A DNA stretch of 64,000 nucleotides from Streptomyces sp. MH60 (GTDB taxonomy: Bacteria > Actinomycetota > Actinomycetes > Streptomycetales > Streptomycetaceae): the NCBI RefSeq assembly GCF_002939385.1, contig NZ_MULI01000014.1, positions 58,482 through 122,481 of the forward strand. The letters are read 5' to 3'. Below the pieces are notes generated by a model, which saw only the letters and a list, made by a program, of their open reading frames with translations, was not told the DNA's origin and ran no database searches. Shown here piece by piece: positions 20,351 through 29,512 of this stretch. The number at the start of each line of letters is the position of its first letter. Positions within the stretch are counted from its first letter, which is position 1. The translations under genes and the position numbers were made by a program.

Positions 20351-21694
20351 TCAGGCCGTCGGGCGGCCCATCGCCCGGTACGTCCAGCCGGCCTTCCGCC
20401 AGAGCGTCGGGTCCAGGGCGTTGCGCCCGTCCAGGATCACCCGGGCCGCCGTGGCCTCGCCGAGCGCCTCCGGGTCCAGCTCACGGAACTCCCGCCACTC
20501 GGTGAGGTGCAGGACCACGTCCGCGCCCCGCACCGCCTCCAGCGCCGAGTCGGCGTAGCCGAGGGTCGGGAAGAGCCGCCGGGCGTTCTCCATGCCCTTG
20601 GGGTCGTACACCGTCACCTGGGCGCCCTGGAGGTGGACCTGCCCGGCGACGTTCAGCGCGGGGGAGTCGCGGACGTCGTCCGAGTCGGGCTTGAAGGTGG
20701 CGCCGAGCACCGCGATCCGCTTGCCGAGGAAGGGGCCGCCGCCCAGCGCCTGCCGGGTCAGCTCCACCATCTGGCCGCGCTGGCGCATGTTGATGGAGTC
20801 GATCTCCCGCAGGAAGGTCAGCGCCTGGTCGGCGCCCAGCTCGCCGGCGCGGGCCATGAAGGCGCGGATGTCCTTGGGCAGACAGCCGCCGCCGAAGCCG
20901 ATCCCGGCCCGCAGGAACTTCTTGCCGATCCGGTCGTCGTACCCGATCGCCTCCGCCAGCTTGGCGACGTCGCCACCGGCCGCCTCGCAGACCTCCGCCA
21001 TCGCGTTGATGAAGGAGATCTTGGTGGCGAGGAAGGAGTTCGCGGCGGTCTTCACCAGCTCGGCCGTCGGGAAGTCCGTGACGACGAACGGCGAGCCCTC
21101 AGCGATCGGCGTCGCGTACACCTCGCGCAGCAGCTTCTCGGCCCGCTCGCTGCGCACGCCGACCACGAGCCGGTCGGGGTGCAGGGTGTCCTCGACGGCG
21201 AAGCCCTCACGCAGGAACTCCGGGTTCCAGGCCAGCTCGGCCTCGTCGCCCGCCGGCGCGTGCTCGGCCAGGTAGGCGGCCAGCCGGTCGGCGGAGCCCA
21301 CCGGCACGGTCGACTTGCCGACGACCAGCGCCGGGCCGGTCAGGTGCGGCGCCAGCGAGGCCAGCGCGGAGTCGACGTACGACATGTCGCAGGCGTACTC
21401 GCCGTGCTTCTGCGGGGTGTTCACGCACACGAAGTGCACGTCGCCGAAGGCCGCGACCTCGGCGAAGTCGGTGGTGAAGCGCAGCCGCCCGCTGGAGCCC
21501 TCGATGCCGGCGACGTGCCGGCGCAGCAGTTCCTGAAGACCCGGCTCGTACATCGGGACCTCGCCCCGCTGGAGCGTCTCGATCTTCTCGGGCACCACGT
21601 CGAGACCCAGCACCTCGAAACCGAGCTCGGCCATGGCCGCCGCGTGGGTGGCGCCGAGATAGCCGGTACCGATCACGGTGATCTTCAGGGCCAT
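20351..21694 (-). CDS. ugd: UDP-glucose 6-dehydrogenase
   Basis: The 447-residue protein oxidises UDP-glucose to UDP-glucuronate with two NAD+. It has the Rossmann motif GTGYLG at 9-14, the catalytic Cys271 in GFGGGCLPKD and conserved GKSTVPVG, LAWNPEFLREG and LGATFKPDSDDVRDSP. The ATG at 21694 has a CTGGAG site; in-frame starts upstream add a head without family resemblance. UDP-glucuronate is a precursor of teichuronic-type or other acidic wall polysaccharides, which fits the LCP and glycosyltransferase genes that follow. GDP-mannose dehydrogenases are related, so substrate identity is very likely rather than proven. Confidence 0.9.
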   Translation of the reverse strand: MALKITVIGTGYLGATHAAAMAELGFEVLGLDVVPEKIETLQRGEVPMYEPGLQELLRRHVAGIEGSSGRLRFTTDFAEVAAFGDVHFVCVNTPQKHGEYACDMSYVDSALASLAPHLTGPALVVGKSTVPVGSADRLAAYLAEHAPAGDEAELAWNPEFLREGFAVEDTLHPDRLVVGVRSERAEKLLREVYATPIAEGSPFVVTDFPTAELVKTAANSFLATKISFINAMAEVCEAAGGDVAKLAEAIGYDDRIGKKFLRAGIGFGGGCLPKDIRAFMARAGELGADQALTFLREIDSINMRQRGQMVELTRQALGGGPFLGKRIAVLGATFKPDSDDVRDSPALNVAGQVHLQGAQVTVYDPKGMENARRLFPTLGYADSALEAVRGADVVLHLTEWREFRELDPEALGEATAARVILDGRNALDPTLWRKAGWTYRAMGRPTA

Positions 21695-21824
21695 GGGTGC
21701 TCCAGAGGTGTACGGCACGGTTGCGCGCCCGAGCATATCCGGGACGCGGCACAGGCCCTTCGGTCGGCTGTCGTCAAGCTCACCTATCCACCGGCACGGC
21801 CGGGGCTCTAAAATTTGGGTTACT

Positions 21825-21836
21825 TAACGGTAGTTA
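21825..21836. promoter_or_regulatory. Candidate TetR-type operator upstream of the acyl-CoA dehydrogenase
   Basis: TAAC-GGTA-GTTA (21825-21836) is an inverted repeat inside an unusually AT-rich patch (21808-21838), 39 bases before the start codon. Similar sites upstream of fatty-acid genes are bound by TetR-family repressors in actinomycetes. The regulator gene is not in the window. Confidence 0.35.
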
Positions 21837-21875
21837 GCGTGCGCAGCAGCACAGCGTTTTGGAGCGTGAGACACC

Positions 21876-23033
21876 TTGGCCGGATCGGCTGACTTCGACC
21901 TGTACCGCCCGTCCGAGGAGCACGACATGCTCCGGGACGCCGTCCGCTCGCTGGCCGAGGCGAAGATCGCGCCGTACGCCGCCGCGGTGGACGAGGAGGC
22001 CCGCTTCCCGCAGGAGGCCCTGGACGCCCTGACCGCGAACGACCTGCACGCGGTCCACGTCCCCGAGGAGTACGGCGGCGCGGGCGCCGACGCGCTCGCC
22101 ACGGTCATCGTGATCGAGGAGGTGGCCCGCGCCTGCGCCTCCTCCTCCCTCATCCCGGCCGTGAACAAGCTCGGCTCGCTCCCGGTGATCCTCTCCGGCT
22201 CCGAGGAGCTGAAGAAGAAGTACATGACCCCGCTCGCCAAGGGCGACGGCATGTTCTCCTACTGCCTCTCCGAGCCCGACGCGGGCTCCGACGCGGCCGG
22301 CATGAAGACCAAGGCCGTCCGCGACGGCGACTTCTGGGTGCTCAACGGCGTCAAGCGCTGGATCACCAACGCCGGCGTCAGCGAGTACTACACGGTGATG
22401 GCCGTCACCGACCCGAGCCGGCGCTCCAAGGGCATCTCCGCCTTCGTCGTGGAGAAGTCCGACGAGGGCGTCTCCTTCGGCGCCCCGGAGAAGAAGCTCG
22501 GCATCAAGGGCTCCCCGACCCGCGAGGTCTACCTCGACAACGTCCGCATCCCCGCCGACCGCATGATCGGCGCGGAGGGCACCGGCTTCGCCACCGCGAT
22601 GAAGACGCTGGACCACACCCGCATCACCATCGCCGCCCAGGCCCTCGGCATCGCCCAGGGAGCCCTCGACTACGCCAAGGGCTACGTCAAGGAGCGCAAG
22701 CAGTTCGGCAAGCCGATCGCCGACTTCCAGGGCATCCAGTTCATGCTCGCCGACATGGCCATGAAGATCGAGGCCGCCCGGCAGCTGACGTACGCCGCGG
22801 CCGCGAAGTCGGAGCGCGGTGACAGCGACCTCACCTTCCAGGGCGCCGCGGCCAAGTGCTTCGCCTCCGACGTGGCCATGGAGGTCACCACGGACGCGGT
22901 CCAGCTGCTCGGCGGCTACGGCTACACCCGTGACTACCCGGTGGAGCGCATGATGCGCGACGCCAAGATCACCCAGATCTACGAGGGCACCAACCAGGTC
23001 CAGCGCATCGTCATGGCGCGCAACCTGCCGTAA
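21876..23033 (+). CDS. Acyl-CoA dehydrogenase
   Basis: The 385-residue FAD-dependent enzyme introduces the trans-2 double bond in acyl-CoA beta-oxidation, passing electrons to electron-transfer flavoprotein. Family signatures are present: CLSEPDAGSDAAGMKT in the N-terminal half and QLLGGYGYTRDYPVERMMRD near the C-terminus, with the probable catalytic base Glu370 in YEGTNQ. The length is standard for short/medium-chain enzymes. The start is a TTG at 21876 with only a weak ribosome binding site. It stands alone, convergent with a thioesterase gene that probably also acts on acyl-CoA. The chain-length preference cannot be read from sequence. Confidence 0.93.
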   Translation: MAGSADFDLYRPSEEHDMLRDAVRSLAEAKIAPYAAAVDEEARFPQEALDALTANDLHAVHVPEEYGGAGADALATVIVIEEVARACASSSLIPAVNKLGSLPVILSGSEELKKKYMTPLAKGDGMFSYCLSEPDAGSDAAGMKTKAVRDGDFWVLNGVKRWITNAGVSEYYTVMAVTDPSRRSKGISAFVVEKSDEGVSFGAPEKKLGIKGSPTREVYLDNVRIPADRMIGAEGTGFATAMKTLDHTRITIAAQALGIAQGALDYAKGYVKERKQFGKPIADFQGIQFMLADMAMKIEAARQLTYAAAAKSERGDSDLTFQGAAAKCFASDVAMEVTTDAVQLLGGYGYTRDYPVERMMRDAKITQIYEGTNQVQRIVMARNLP

Positions 23034-23066
23034 CCGGCACCCGCGCGCCGAGGCGCCCGGGAGGAC

Positions 23067-23633
23067 TCAGTCCGCGTACCCCTCCGCCACCCGTCGCTCG
23101 CGCAGTTCCATGATCGCGCGGCGTCGGGCCAGGCGGTGGGTGCGGCGGATCTGGGCCTCCTGGTGGCGGCGCTTGTCCTTCTCGGTCTCGGGCAGCACCG
23201 GCGGCACCGTGCGCGGCTTGCCGTCGGCGTCCACGGCGGCGAAGACCAGATAGGCCGAGCCGACCTGGGTGGCGGGCGTGGACTCGTTCCAGCGCTCCGC
23301 CATGACCCGCACGCCCACCTCCATGGAACTCCGGCCGGTCCAGTTGACCTGCGCCTTCACATGCACGAGGTCGCCGACGCGGACCGGTTCGAGGAACGCC
23401 ATCTCGTCCATGGACGCGGTGACGGCGGGCCCGCCGGAGTGCCGTCCGGCCACGGCGCCCGCCGCGTCGTCGACGAGCTTCATGATCACACCGCCGTGCA
23501 CCGTACCCAGCAGGTTGGTGTCGCTGTGCGTCATGATGTGGCTGAGGGTGGTGCGGGAGGCCGAGGTCGGCTTGCCCGGGATCTCCGGGAGCGCCTGCTG
23601 CGCGGCCGAGGCCTGTTCTGCCTGGTCTGTCAT
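23067..23633 (-). CDS. Acyl-CoA thioesterase, hotdog fold (YciA/BFIT type)
   Basis: The 188-residue protein has one hotdog domain. The hallmark segment NLLGTVHGGVIMKLVDDAAG precedes a central helix, and GRSSMEVGVRVMAE matches the later strands. Such enzymes hydrolyse acyl-CoA to free acid and CoA. The C-terminal 40 residues are highly basic and helical (HRLARRRAIMELRERR), an extension common in actinobacterial members. I use the ATG at 23633; a GTG at 23642 is an alternative, and the purine-rich GGTGGAGGG between them makes the choice unsure. It converges on the acyl-CoA dehydrogenase gene. Confidence 0.87.
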   Translation of the reverse strand: MTDQAEQASAAQQALPEIPGKPTSASRTTLSHIMTHSDTNLLGTVHGGVIMKLVDDAAGAVAGRHSGGPAVTASMDEMAFLEPVRVGDLVHVKAQVNWTGRSSMEVGVRVMAERWNESTPATQVGSAYLVFAAVDADGKPRTVPPVLPETEKDKRRHQEAQIRRTHRLARRRAIMELRERRVAEGYAD

Positions 23634-23753
23634 GCCCTCCACCTTATGCCGGGGCTACACCGGCGTGTATTTGTGTCGGGTTCGCAACAGCACTGCCCTG
23701 ATTTTCCGACATACCTTGTAACCCCCACAGTGCGGGCCTGCACACTGGTGCGC

Positions 23754-25034
23754 ATGAATGATTGGCCCGAGGGATGGTCCGGTGACAACCGCGGCAGCGG
23801 ATACGGACGCGGCAGCGCGAACGCGCGGCCCGAGAGCGCACGTGTGATGCGTCAGGTCCGCCGCGGCGCGACGCCGCCGCCCGGACCGGGCCCGTCGGCC
23901 CCGCCGTACGGCGCCGGGGTGCCCCAGCAGCCGTCGTACACCGACGGCCAGGGACACGGCGGTGACGGATACGACAGCGGCTACAACACCGGCCAGGTCT
24001 ACGGCGGCAGCGGCGGCGGCCAGGGCCCCGGCCGCCAGGTCCGGGACCGGCCCGCGCCGGACTGGCGCCGCCGGATCAAGTGGACCGCGATCACGGTGGT
24101 GACCGTGCTGGTCGTCACCACCGTCGGCACCTACTTCTGGGCCGACTCCAAACTCAACCGCGAGGTCGACCTGTCCAAGGTCATCGAGCGGCCCGGGGCG
24201 GGCGAGGGCACCAACTACCTGATCGTCGGTTCCGACAGCCGCGAGGGCATGACCGCCGACCAGAAGAAGGACCTCCACACCGGCTCCGCCGAGGGCAAGC
24301 GCACCGACTCGATGATGATCCTGCACACCGGGGACAACGGGTCGACGCTGATCTCGCTGCCCCGCGACTCGGACGTGGAGATCCCGAGCTTCGTCGGCTC
24401 CGAGTCCGGCAAGAAGTACCCGGGCACCGGCCGGCACACCAAGCTGAACGCCGCCTACGCCGAGGACGGCCCCGAGCTGCTGGTGCGCACCATCGAGCAC
24501 AACACCGGGCTGCGCCTGGACCACTACGTGGAGATCGGCTTCGCCGGCTTCGCGAACATCGTGGACGCGGTCGGCGGCGTCGAGATGGACATCCCGCAGG
24601 ACATCAAGGACAAGAAGTCCGGCGCCGACTTCCAGAAGGGCAAGCAGACCCTGAACGGCGAGGAGGCCCTCGCCTTCGTCCGCACCCGGTACGCGCTGGC
24701 CGGCTCCGACCTGGACCGCACCAAGAACCAGCAGAAGTTCCTCTCGGCGCTGGCGAGCCAGGTGGCCACCCCGTCGACGGTCCTCAACCCGTTCAAGCTC
24801 TACCCGACCATGGGCGCCGGTCTGGACTCCCTGATCGTCGACAAGGACATGGGCCTGTTCGACCTGGCGAGCATGTTCTGGGCGATGAAGAGCGTCAGCG
24901 GCGGCGAGGGCACCTCGATGAACATGCCGATCTCGGGCAGCGTCGGCGGCAACCTGAAGTGGGACGACGCCAAGGTGAAGAAGCTCGTCGAGGAGCTGAA
25001 GAACGACGAGAAGGTCACCGTCTCCGGGAACTGA
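23754..25034 (+). CDS. LytR-CpsA-Psr (LCP) family protein without LytR_C domain (LCP-1)
   Basis: The 426-residue protein has a long Gly/Pro/Tyr-rich cytoplasmic head (about 100 residues), one membrane helix (IKWTAITVVTVLVVTTVGTYF) and an extracellular LCP domain. LCP motifs include LIVGSDSREG, SLPRDSDVEIP, KLNAAYAEDG, FVRTRYALAGSDLDRTKNQQ and a lipid-pocket region. LCP enzymes transfer undecaprenyl-linked glycopolymers to peptidoglycan. The ATG at 23754 is chosen because the frame upstream overlaps the divergent thioesterase gene. No clear ribosome binding site is seen. It converges on LCP-2. Confidence 0.9.
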   Translation: MNDWPEGWSGDNRGSGYGRGSANARPESARVMRQVRRGATPPPGPGPSAPPYGAGVPQQPSYTDGQGHGGDGYDSGYNTGQVYGGSGGGQGPGRQVRDRPAPDWRRRIKWTAITVVTVLVVTTVGTYFWADSKLNREVDLSKVIERPGAGEGTNYLIVGSDSREGMTADQKKDLHTGSAEGKRTDSMMILHTGDNGSTLISLPRDSDVEIPSFVGSESGKKYPGTGRHTKLNAAYAEDGPELLVRTIEHNTGLRLDHYVEIGFAGFANIVDAVGGVEMDIPQDIKDKKSGADFQKGKQTLNGEEALAFVRTRYALAGSDLDRTKNQQKFLSALASQVATPSTVLNPFKLYPTMGAGLDSLIVDKDMGLFDLASMFWAMKSVSGGEGTSMNMPISGSVGGNLKWDDAKVKKLVEELKNDEKVTVSGN

Positions 25035-25040
25035 GCGGGC

Positions 25041-25061
25041 GCGCGCCGGGGCCCGGCGCGC
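25041..25061. terminator. Bidirectional terminator between two convergent LCP genes
   Basis: GCGCGCCGGG (25041-25050) and CCCGGCGCGC (25052-25061) form a perfect 10-bp inverted repeat around a single G. It occupies nearly all of the 28-bp gap between LCP-1 and LCP-2. Confidence 0.7.
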
Positions 25062-25062
25062 C

Positions 25063-26574
25063 TCACTCCTTGCCGCAGACCACCTCGTCGCCCCGCACCA
25101 CCGTGCCCGACTCCTGCGGCGGGTCGGCCGGCCGCACCCTCGCCACCTTCTTGAAGTCGGCGCCCGCGATCACCTTCAGCGTCGCGCCCTGGCCCTTGAC
25201 CGGCTTCAGCTCGCTGCCGGGCAGGGCCGCGGCCAGCGACTTCGCCGACTGGTCCCAGCGCGGGTCGTAGGCGACCACGGTCCGCCCGACCGCCCGGTCC
25301 CGGGCGTTCCTCGGTGCCCTGGTGGTGCGGAACCCGGTCGAGGCCAGCGCGTCGTCCACCCGCTTGCCGAGCCCGGGGGTGCGGGTGCCGTTCTCCACCT
25401 GGACGCGGATCTGCTTCGGGTCCACCGGGACCCGCACCGGCGGCGGCCCCTTCGGCTTCGGCTTGGGCGCGGCCAGCGGCTTGTCCTCGCGCAGGGCGTC
25501 GAAGAGCCGCTCGGACTTCGCCGGGTCCCACTTCAGGGTCGAACCGACGCCCTTGACGGCGTAGCCCATCCGCCCGATCGGCACGGTGGTGAACTCGGAG
25601 GACGACGGCGAGAAGTTCCGCATCGCCCGCCCGAGCGTCAGCAGCTCGTCGGTGCCGAAGCCCTGGTCGGCCCGGACCGAGCCGAGCACGGCCCGCGTGA
25701 CGTCGCGGAACTTCAGCGGGTTCAGCAGGAGCCCCGAGGAGGTGGCCCGGTCGATCAGGGCGGCCAGGAAGCGCTGCTGGCGCTTCATCCGGCTCAGGTC
25801 CGAGGCGCCGTCGAGGTGGCGGGCCCGCACGTACTGCAGCGCCTGCCCGCCCATCAGGGTGTGGGTGCCGGCCGGCAGGTCGAGCCCGGTGTAGCTGTCC
25901 TTGAGCGGCTGGACCGTGCAGATCTTCACCCCGCCGAGGACGTCCACCGTCTTCATGAAGCTGGTGAAGTCGACCTCCAGATAGTGGTCGATCTTCACGC
26001 GGGTCATGTTCTCCACGGTGCGGATCGTCAGCTGCGGGCCGCCCTCGGCGTAGGCCGCGTTCAGCTTGAGCGGGTGCCCCTTGTGGTGCTCGCCGGTGGT
26101 GCGGTCGGTGTGGCCGGGCGTGACGGCGTACGAGTCGCGCGGCAGGCTGACCACGCTCGCGCGCTCCCGGTCCTCCGAGATGTGCACAATCATGATGGTG
26201 TCGGTGCAGTGGCAGGGGGCGCCGCCCAGCCGGTACTTGCGCCGCTCCTCCTCGGTGATCTCGTCCCGGCCGTCGGTGCCGACCATCAGGACGTTCATGC
26301 CGTCGCCCGCCCGCGGCCGGTTCTTCATGTCCTTGAACGCGTCGAACCGCGAGATGTCCGAGTCCAGACCGGAGAGCACCGCGTGCCCGATCCCGGCGGA
26401 GGCCAGCACCACCACCGACAGCGCGGTCACCGCCCGCATGGCCCAGCGCGGCTTCTTCCGCCGTACGGGGGGCCTGGGCGGACGTCCGGGCGGGCGGGGG
26501 CCACCGCCCTGCGGCGGAGGACCGCCCCGGGTGGTCGAGGCCGGGACCCGGGACGAGCGGGGCGGCGTGGGCAA
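25063..26574 (-). CDS. LCP family protein with C-terminal LytR_C domain (LCP-2)
   Basis: The 503-residue protein has a Pro/Arg-rich head, one membrane helix near residues 46-68, an LCP domain (LMVGTDGRDE, SLPRDSYAV, KLNAAYAEGG, YVRARHLDGASDLSRMKRQQ) and a LytR_C domain beginning near QIRVQVENGTRTPGLG. A Cys pair in GGAPCHCTD is unusual for the cluster. The start is a TTG at 26574 with a GGAGGT site six bases upstream. It is divergent from a GT2 glycosyltransferase gene. The expected role is attachment of a glycopolymer to peptidoglycan outside the membrane; the substrate polymer is unknown. Confidence 0.9.
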   Translation of the reverse strand: MPTPPRSSRVPASTTRGGPPPQGGGPRPPGRPPRPPVRRKKPRWAMRAVTALSVVVLASAGIGHAVLSGLDSDISRFDAFKDMKNRPRAGDGMNVLMVGTDGRDEITEEERRKYRLGGAPCHCTDTIMIVHISEDRERASVVSLPRDSYAVTPGHTDRTTGEHHKGHPLKLNAAYAEGGPQLTIRTVENMTRVKIDHYLEVDFTSFMKTVDVLGGVKICTVQPLKDSYTGLDLPAGTHTLMGGQALQYVRARHLDGASDLSRMKRQQRFLAALIDRATSSGLLLNPLKFRDVTRAVLGSVRADQGFGTDELLTLGRAMRNFSPSSSEFTTVPIGRMGYAVKGVGSTLKWDPAKSERLFDALREDKPLAAPKPKPKGPPPVRVPVDPKQIRVQVENGTRTPGLGKRVDDALASTGFRTTRAPRNARDRAVGRTVVAYDPRWDQSAKSLAAALPGSELKPVKGQGATLKVIAGADFKKVARVRPADPPQESGTVVRGDEVVCGKE

Positions 26575-26726
26575 GGGGACACCTCCGCGGGGACGGGGCC
26601 CTGGGCGTGGACCATGAGGCCGGACGTGGGATTCGTGAGCACCGTAGGCCCATACGATCTGCTGCCCGGGGCTGCGACCCCTGCGGCGCGCACCCGTGTC
26701 CCCCGTTCGCGGTAACGTGAGCTGCG

Positions 26727-27773
26727 ATGAACGCCAAGTCCGACGTGCGGCCGCCCGCCGTTTCCGTGATCATGCCCGTCCTCAACGAGGAGCGGCATCT
26801 GCGCGGCGCCGTCCGCGCCATCCTCGCCCAGGAGTACGCCGGTGAGATGGAGGTCGTGATCGCCGTCGGTCCCTCCACGGACCGCACGGAGGAGATCGCC
26901 GCCGAACTCGTCGCCGAGGACCCTCGCGTCCACACCGTGCCGAACCCCACCGGCCGTACGCCCGCCGCGCTGAACGCCGCGATCAAGGCCTCCCGCCATC
27001 CGGTCGTCGTCCGTGTCGACGGCCACGGCATGCTCTCGCCTGACTACATCGCCACGGCGGTACGGCTCCTCGAGGAGACCGGCGCGCAGAACGTCGGCGG
27101 CATCATGCACGCCGAGGGCGAGAACGCCTGGGAGGACGCCGTCGCCGCCGCGATGACGTCGAAGATCGGCGTGGGCAACGCCGCGTTCCACACGGGCGGC
27201 GAGGCCGCGCCCGCCGAGACCGTCTACCTCGGCGTGTTCCGCCGCGAGGCGCTGGAGCGGCAGGGCGGGTACAACGAGGAGTTCGTCCGCGCCCAGGACT
27301 GGGAGCTGAACTTCCGCATCCGCGAGGCCGGCGGCCTGATCTGGTTCTCGCCCGAGCTGCGGGTGTCCTACCGCCCCCGGCCGTCGGTGCGGGCGCTGGC
27401 CAAGCAGTACAAGGACTACGGCCGCTGGCGGCACGTCGTCGCGCGCTACCACTCCGGCTCCATCAACCTGCGTTACCTCGCCCCGCCGACCGCCGTGTGC
27501 GCCCTCGCGGCCGGTGTCGTGGTGGGCGCCGCGCTGACCCCGTGGGGCTTCGTCGTGCCCGGCGGCTACCTCGCGGCGATCGTGGTCGGCTCGCTGCCCG
27601 CCGGAAAGGGGCTCGGGCTGAAGGCGCGGGCGTGGATCCCGGTGGCGCTCGCGACCATGCACATGTCCTGGGGCTGGGGCTTCCTGACCAGCCCCAAGTC
27701 GCTGGCCAGGAAGGTCATCGCCTCGCGGCGCCCGGCGGTCCAGCCGGCCCCGGACGCCGCCGCTGCTCGGTGA
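26727..27773 (+). CDS. GT2-family glycosyltransferase with C-terminal membrane segments
   Basis: The 348-residue protein begins with a GT2 nucleotide-sugar domain (VSVIMPVLNEERHLRGAV, then VVRVDGHGMLSPDY as the Asp-containing metal region, and AQDWELNFRI as the acceptor-side ED-like motif). Two or three hydrophobic segments follow around AVCALAAGVVVGAAL and YLAAIVVGSLPAG. It probably adds a sugar to a lipid-linked acceptor on the inner face of the membrane. It sits inside the LCP cluster, which supports a role in wall-glycopolymer synthesis. ATG at 26727 with a short GTGAG site. It converges on LCP A1 with 9 bases between. Confidence 0.88.
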   Translation: MNAKSDVRPPAVSVIMPVLNEERHLRGAVRAILAQEYAGEMEVVIAVGPSTDRTEEIAAELVAEDPRVHTVPNPTGRTPAALNAAIKASRHPVVVRVDGHGMLSPDYIATAVRLLEETGAQNVGGIMHAEGENAWEDAVAAAMTSKIGVGNAAFHTGGEAAPAETVYLGVFRREALERQGGYNEEFVRAQDWELNFRIREAGGLIWFSPELRVSYRPRPSVRALAKQYKDYGRWRHVVARYHSGSINLRYLAPPTAVCALAAGVVVGAALTPWGFVVPGGYLAAIVVGSLPAGKGLGLKARAWIPVALATMHMSWGWGFLTSPKSLARKVIASRRPAVQPAPDAAAAR

Positions 27774-27782
27774 CGCCGTCCG

Positions 27783-29435
27783 TCAGGACCAGGTGAACGC
27801 CGGGTTCACCTGCATGCAGGCGCTGTCGTCCGCGCCGTTGAGGGCCTCGGCCGACTCGGGGATGCTGTCGTCGCTCTGGGGCGTCTTGTACGCCGTGCCC
27901 TCGCGCCAGTCGGCGCCCACGACGAGGGTGACCCCGGAGACGTCCGTCGAGCGCTTCACCGAACTGGCCGGGATCCCCAGGGACTTGGCGACGCGCCGGG
28001 CGTCGCCCTCCAGGTCGGCGCTCGGGTAGCGGACCACCGTACGGTCCTCGCTGGGCAGCACCGACGGGTCCGCGACGGCCTTCGTGAAGCCGTGGTCCGC
28101 CAGGAGGCCGGTGACCGTGTTCGCGCGTCCGGGGGCCGTGCCCAGTGCGTCCGTGCGGGTGCCGTTGCGGACCTGCACCGCGATCTCGTCGTCCGGCGCG
28201 GCCGGGTCGGCCGGGGGCTCCGGCTCCGCGTCGGGCTTCTTCTTCGCGTCCTTGCCGTCGAGGGCGATGTCCTCGCGCACCAGCCGGAACAGCCGCTCCG
28301 CGTCCTCGGTCGGCTCTACGCGGGCGCCCACGTACCGGTTGGGCATCGTGGTCATGGTGATGCGCTCGGGCTTCACCCCGCGCAGCTCGTTGCTGAGGTC
28401 GTACAGCTTCTTGACGGAGTCCAGGCCCGGGTCGACGGTGAGCGCCGCGGTGGCCTCCTCGGCGAGCCTGCGCAGCTGGTTCGGGCTGCTCAGGGTCGCG
28501 TTCTCGCGCAGCACCCGCACCATCGAGTTCAGGTACATGTGCTGGGCCTTGGCCCGCGCGAGGTCGCTGCCGTCCTCGAAGCCGTACCGGGTGCGCAGCC
28601 ACTGCAGGGCCTGCTCGCCCTTGACCGGGTGGGTGCCCTTCGCCAGTTTCAGACCGGAACCGTGGCCCGAGCCGTCGCGCGAGTGGATGTTGGCGTCCAC
28701 ACAGACCGGGACGCCTCCGACGGCGTCCGCCATCGAGACCACGCCCGCGAAGTCGACCATCACGAAGTGGTCGATGTGGATGCCGGTCAGCTCCTGCCAG
28801 GTGGCGACGGTGCAGCCGGGACCGCCATGACCGAGGCTCTGGTTGGTCATCACCCGGCCCTCGCTCGCCGGGTGGACCTCGCCGTCGTCCGGGTCGGTGC
28901 ACTTGGGTATCTCCAGCAGCGTGTCGCGCGGCATGCTGACCACCGACATGTTGCTGCGGTCGGCGGACAGGTGCACCAGCATCTGCACGTCCGCCAGCGG
29001 CGTGGAGCCGAACGTCTCGCGGGCGCCGCCCAGTTGCTGGTTCTCCTCGCTGTCCCGGGCGTCCGAGCCGATGACGAGGATGTTCAGCGGGGTCTGCCCG
29101 GCCGCGTTCGGCGTCGGCGCGGCGACCTTGCTGTCGCCCAGGTTCAGGACGTCCTGCTTGATGTTGTCGTTGAGGTGCTCGTAGTAGAGGTAACCCGCCC
29201 CGGCCGTGCCGGCCAGGACCACGGCGAGCACCACCGCGGTCCAGCGCAGGACCCGGCGGCGGCGCCGCGTCGGGCGGGGGCCCTCGGGCTCGCCGTCGTC
29301 GCTGCTGTCGTCCCTGGTGCTGCTCCCGGTGTCCTCGACACCGTTGTCGCCGTCCCCCCGGACGGTCTCCTCACGATCGGGGGCGTCTGTCGCGCCCTCG
29401 TCCGTGTCCTCCCCCTGCACACTGCTCCGCGTCAC
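27783..29435 (-). CDS. LCP family protein with LytR_C domain, A-type copy 1 (LCP-A1)
   Basis: The 550-residue protein has an acidic cytoplasmic head, an Arg patch (RRRRR), one membrane helix (VLRWTAVVLAVVLAGTAGAGY), an LCP domain (ILVIGSDARDSEEN, SMPRDTLLEIP, LRTRYGFEDGSDLARAKAQH) and a LytR_C domain (EIAVQVRNGTRTDALG through VTLVVGADWREG). It ends with a short Cys-containing tail (ACMQVNPAFTWS). It is paralogous along its length to LCP-A2, sharing the start (MT-SSV-GE), the SLG-HGGPGCT-like region and the WREG end. The GTG at 29435 has a GGAGGGA site. It lies just downstream of LCP-B1 on the same strand. Confidence 0.9.
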   Translation of the reverse strand: MTRSSVQGEDTDEGATDAPDREETVRGDGDNGVEDTGSSTRDDSSDDGEPEGPRPTRRRRRVLRWTAVVLAVVLAGTAGAGYLYYEHLNDNIKQDVLNLGDSKVAAPTPNAAGQTPLNILVIGSDARDSEENQQLGGARETFGSTPLADVQMLVHLSADRSNMSVVSMPRDTLLEIPKCTDPDDGEVHPASEGRVMTNQSLGHGGPGCTVATWQELTGIHIDHFVMVDFAGVVSMADAVGGVPVCVDANIHSRDGSGHGSGLKLAKGTHPVKGEQALQWLRTRYGFEDGSDLARAKAQHMYLNSMVRVLRENATLSSPNQLRRLAEEATAALTVDPGLDSVKKLYDLSNELRGVKPERITMTTMPNRYVGARVEPTEDAERLFRLVREDIALDGKDAKKKPDAEPEPPADPAAPDDEIAVQVRNGTRTDALGTAPGRANTVTGLLADHGFTKAVADPSVLPSEDRTVVRYPSADLEGDARRVAKSLGIPASSVKRSTDVSGVTLVVGADWREGTAYKTPQSDDSIPESAEALNGADDSACMQVNPAFTWS

Positions 29436-29512
29436 TTCCGCGTCCCTCCCCGCCCCCGGGCCACCGCGTGGGCCCGTCGCCGTCCTGTGAGACGTACGAC
29501 AGGCCCCTCAGG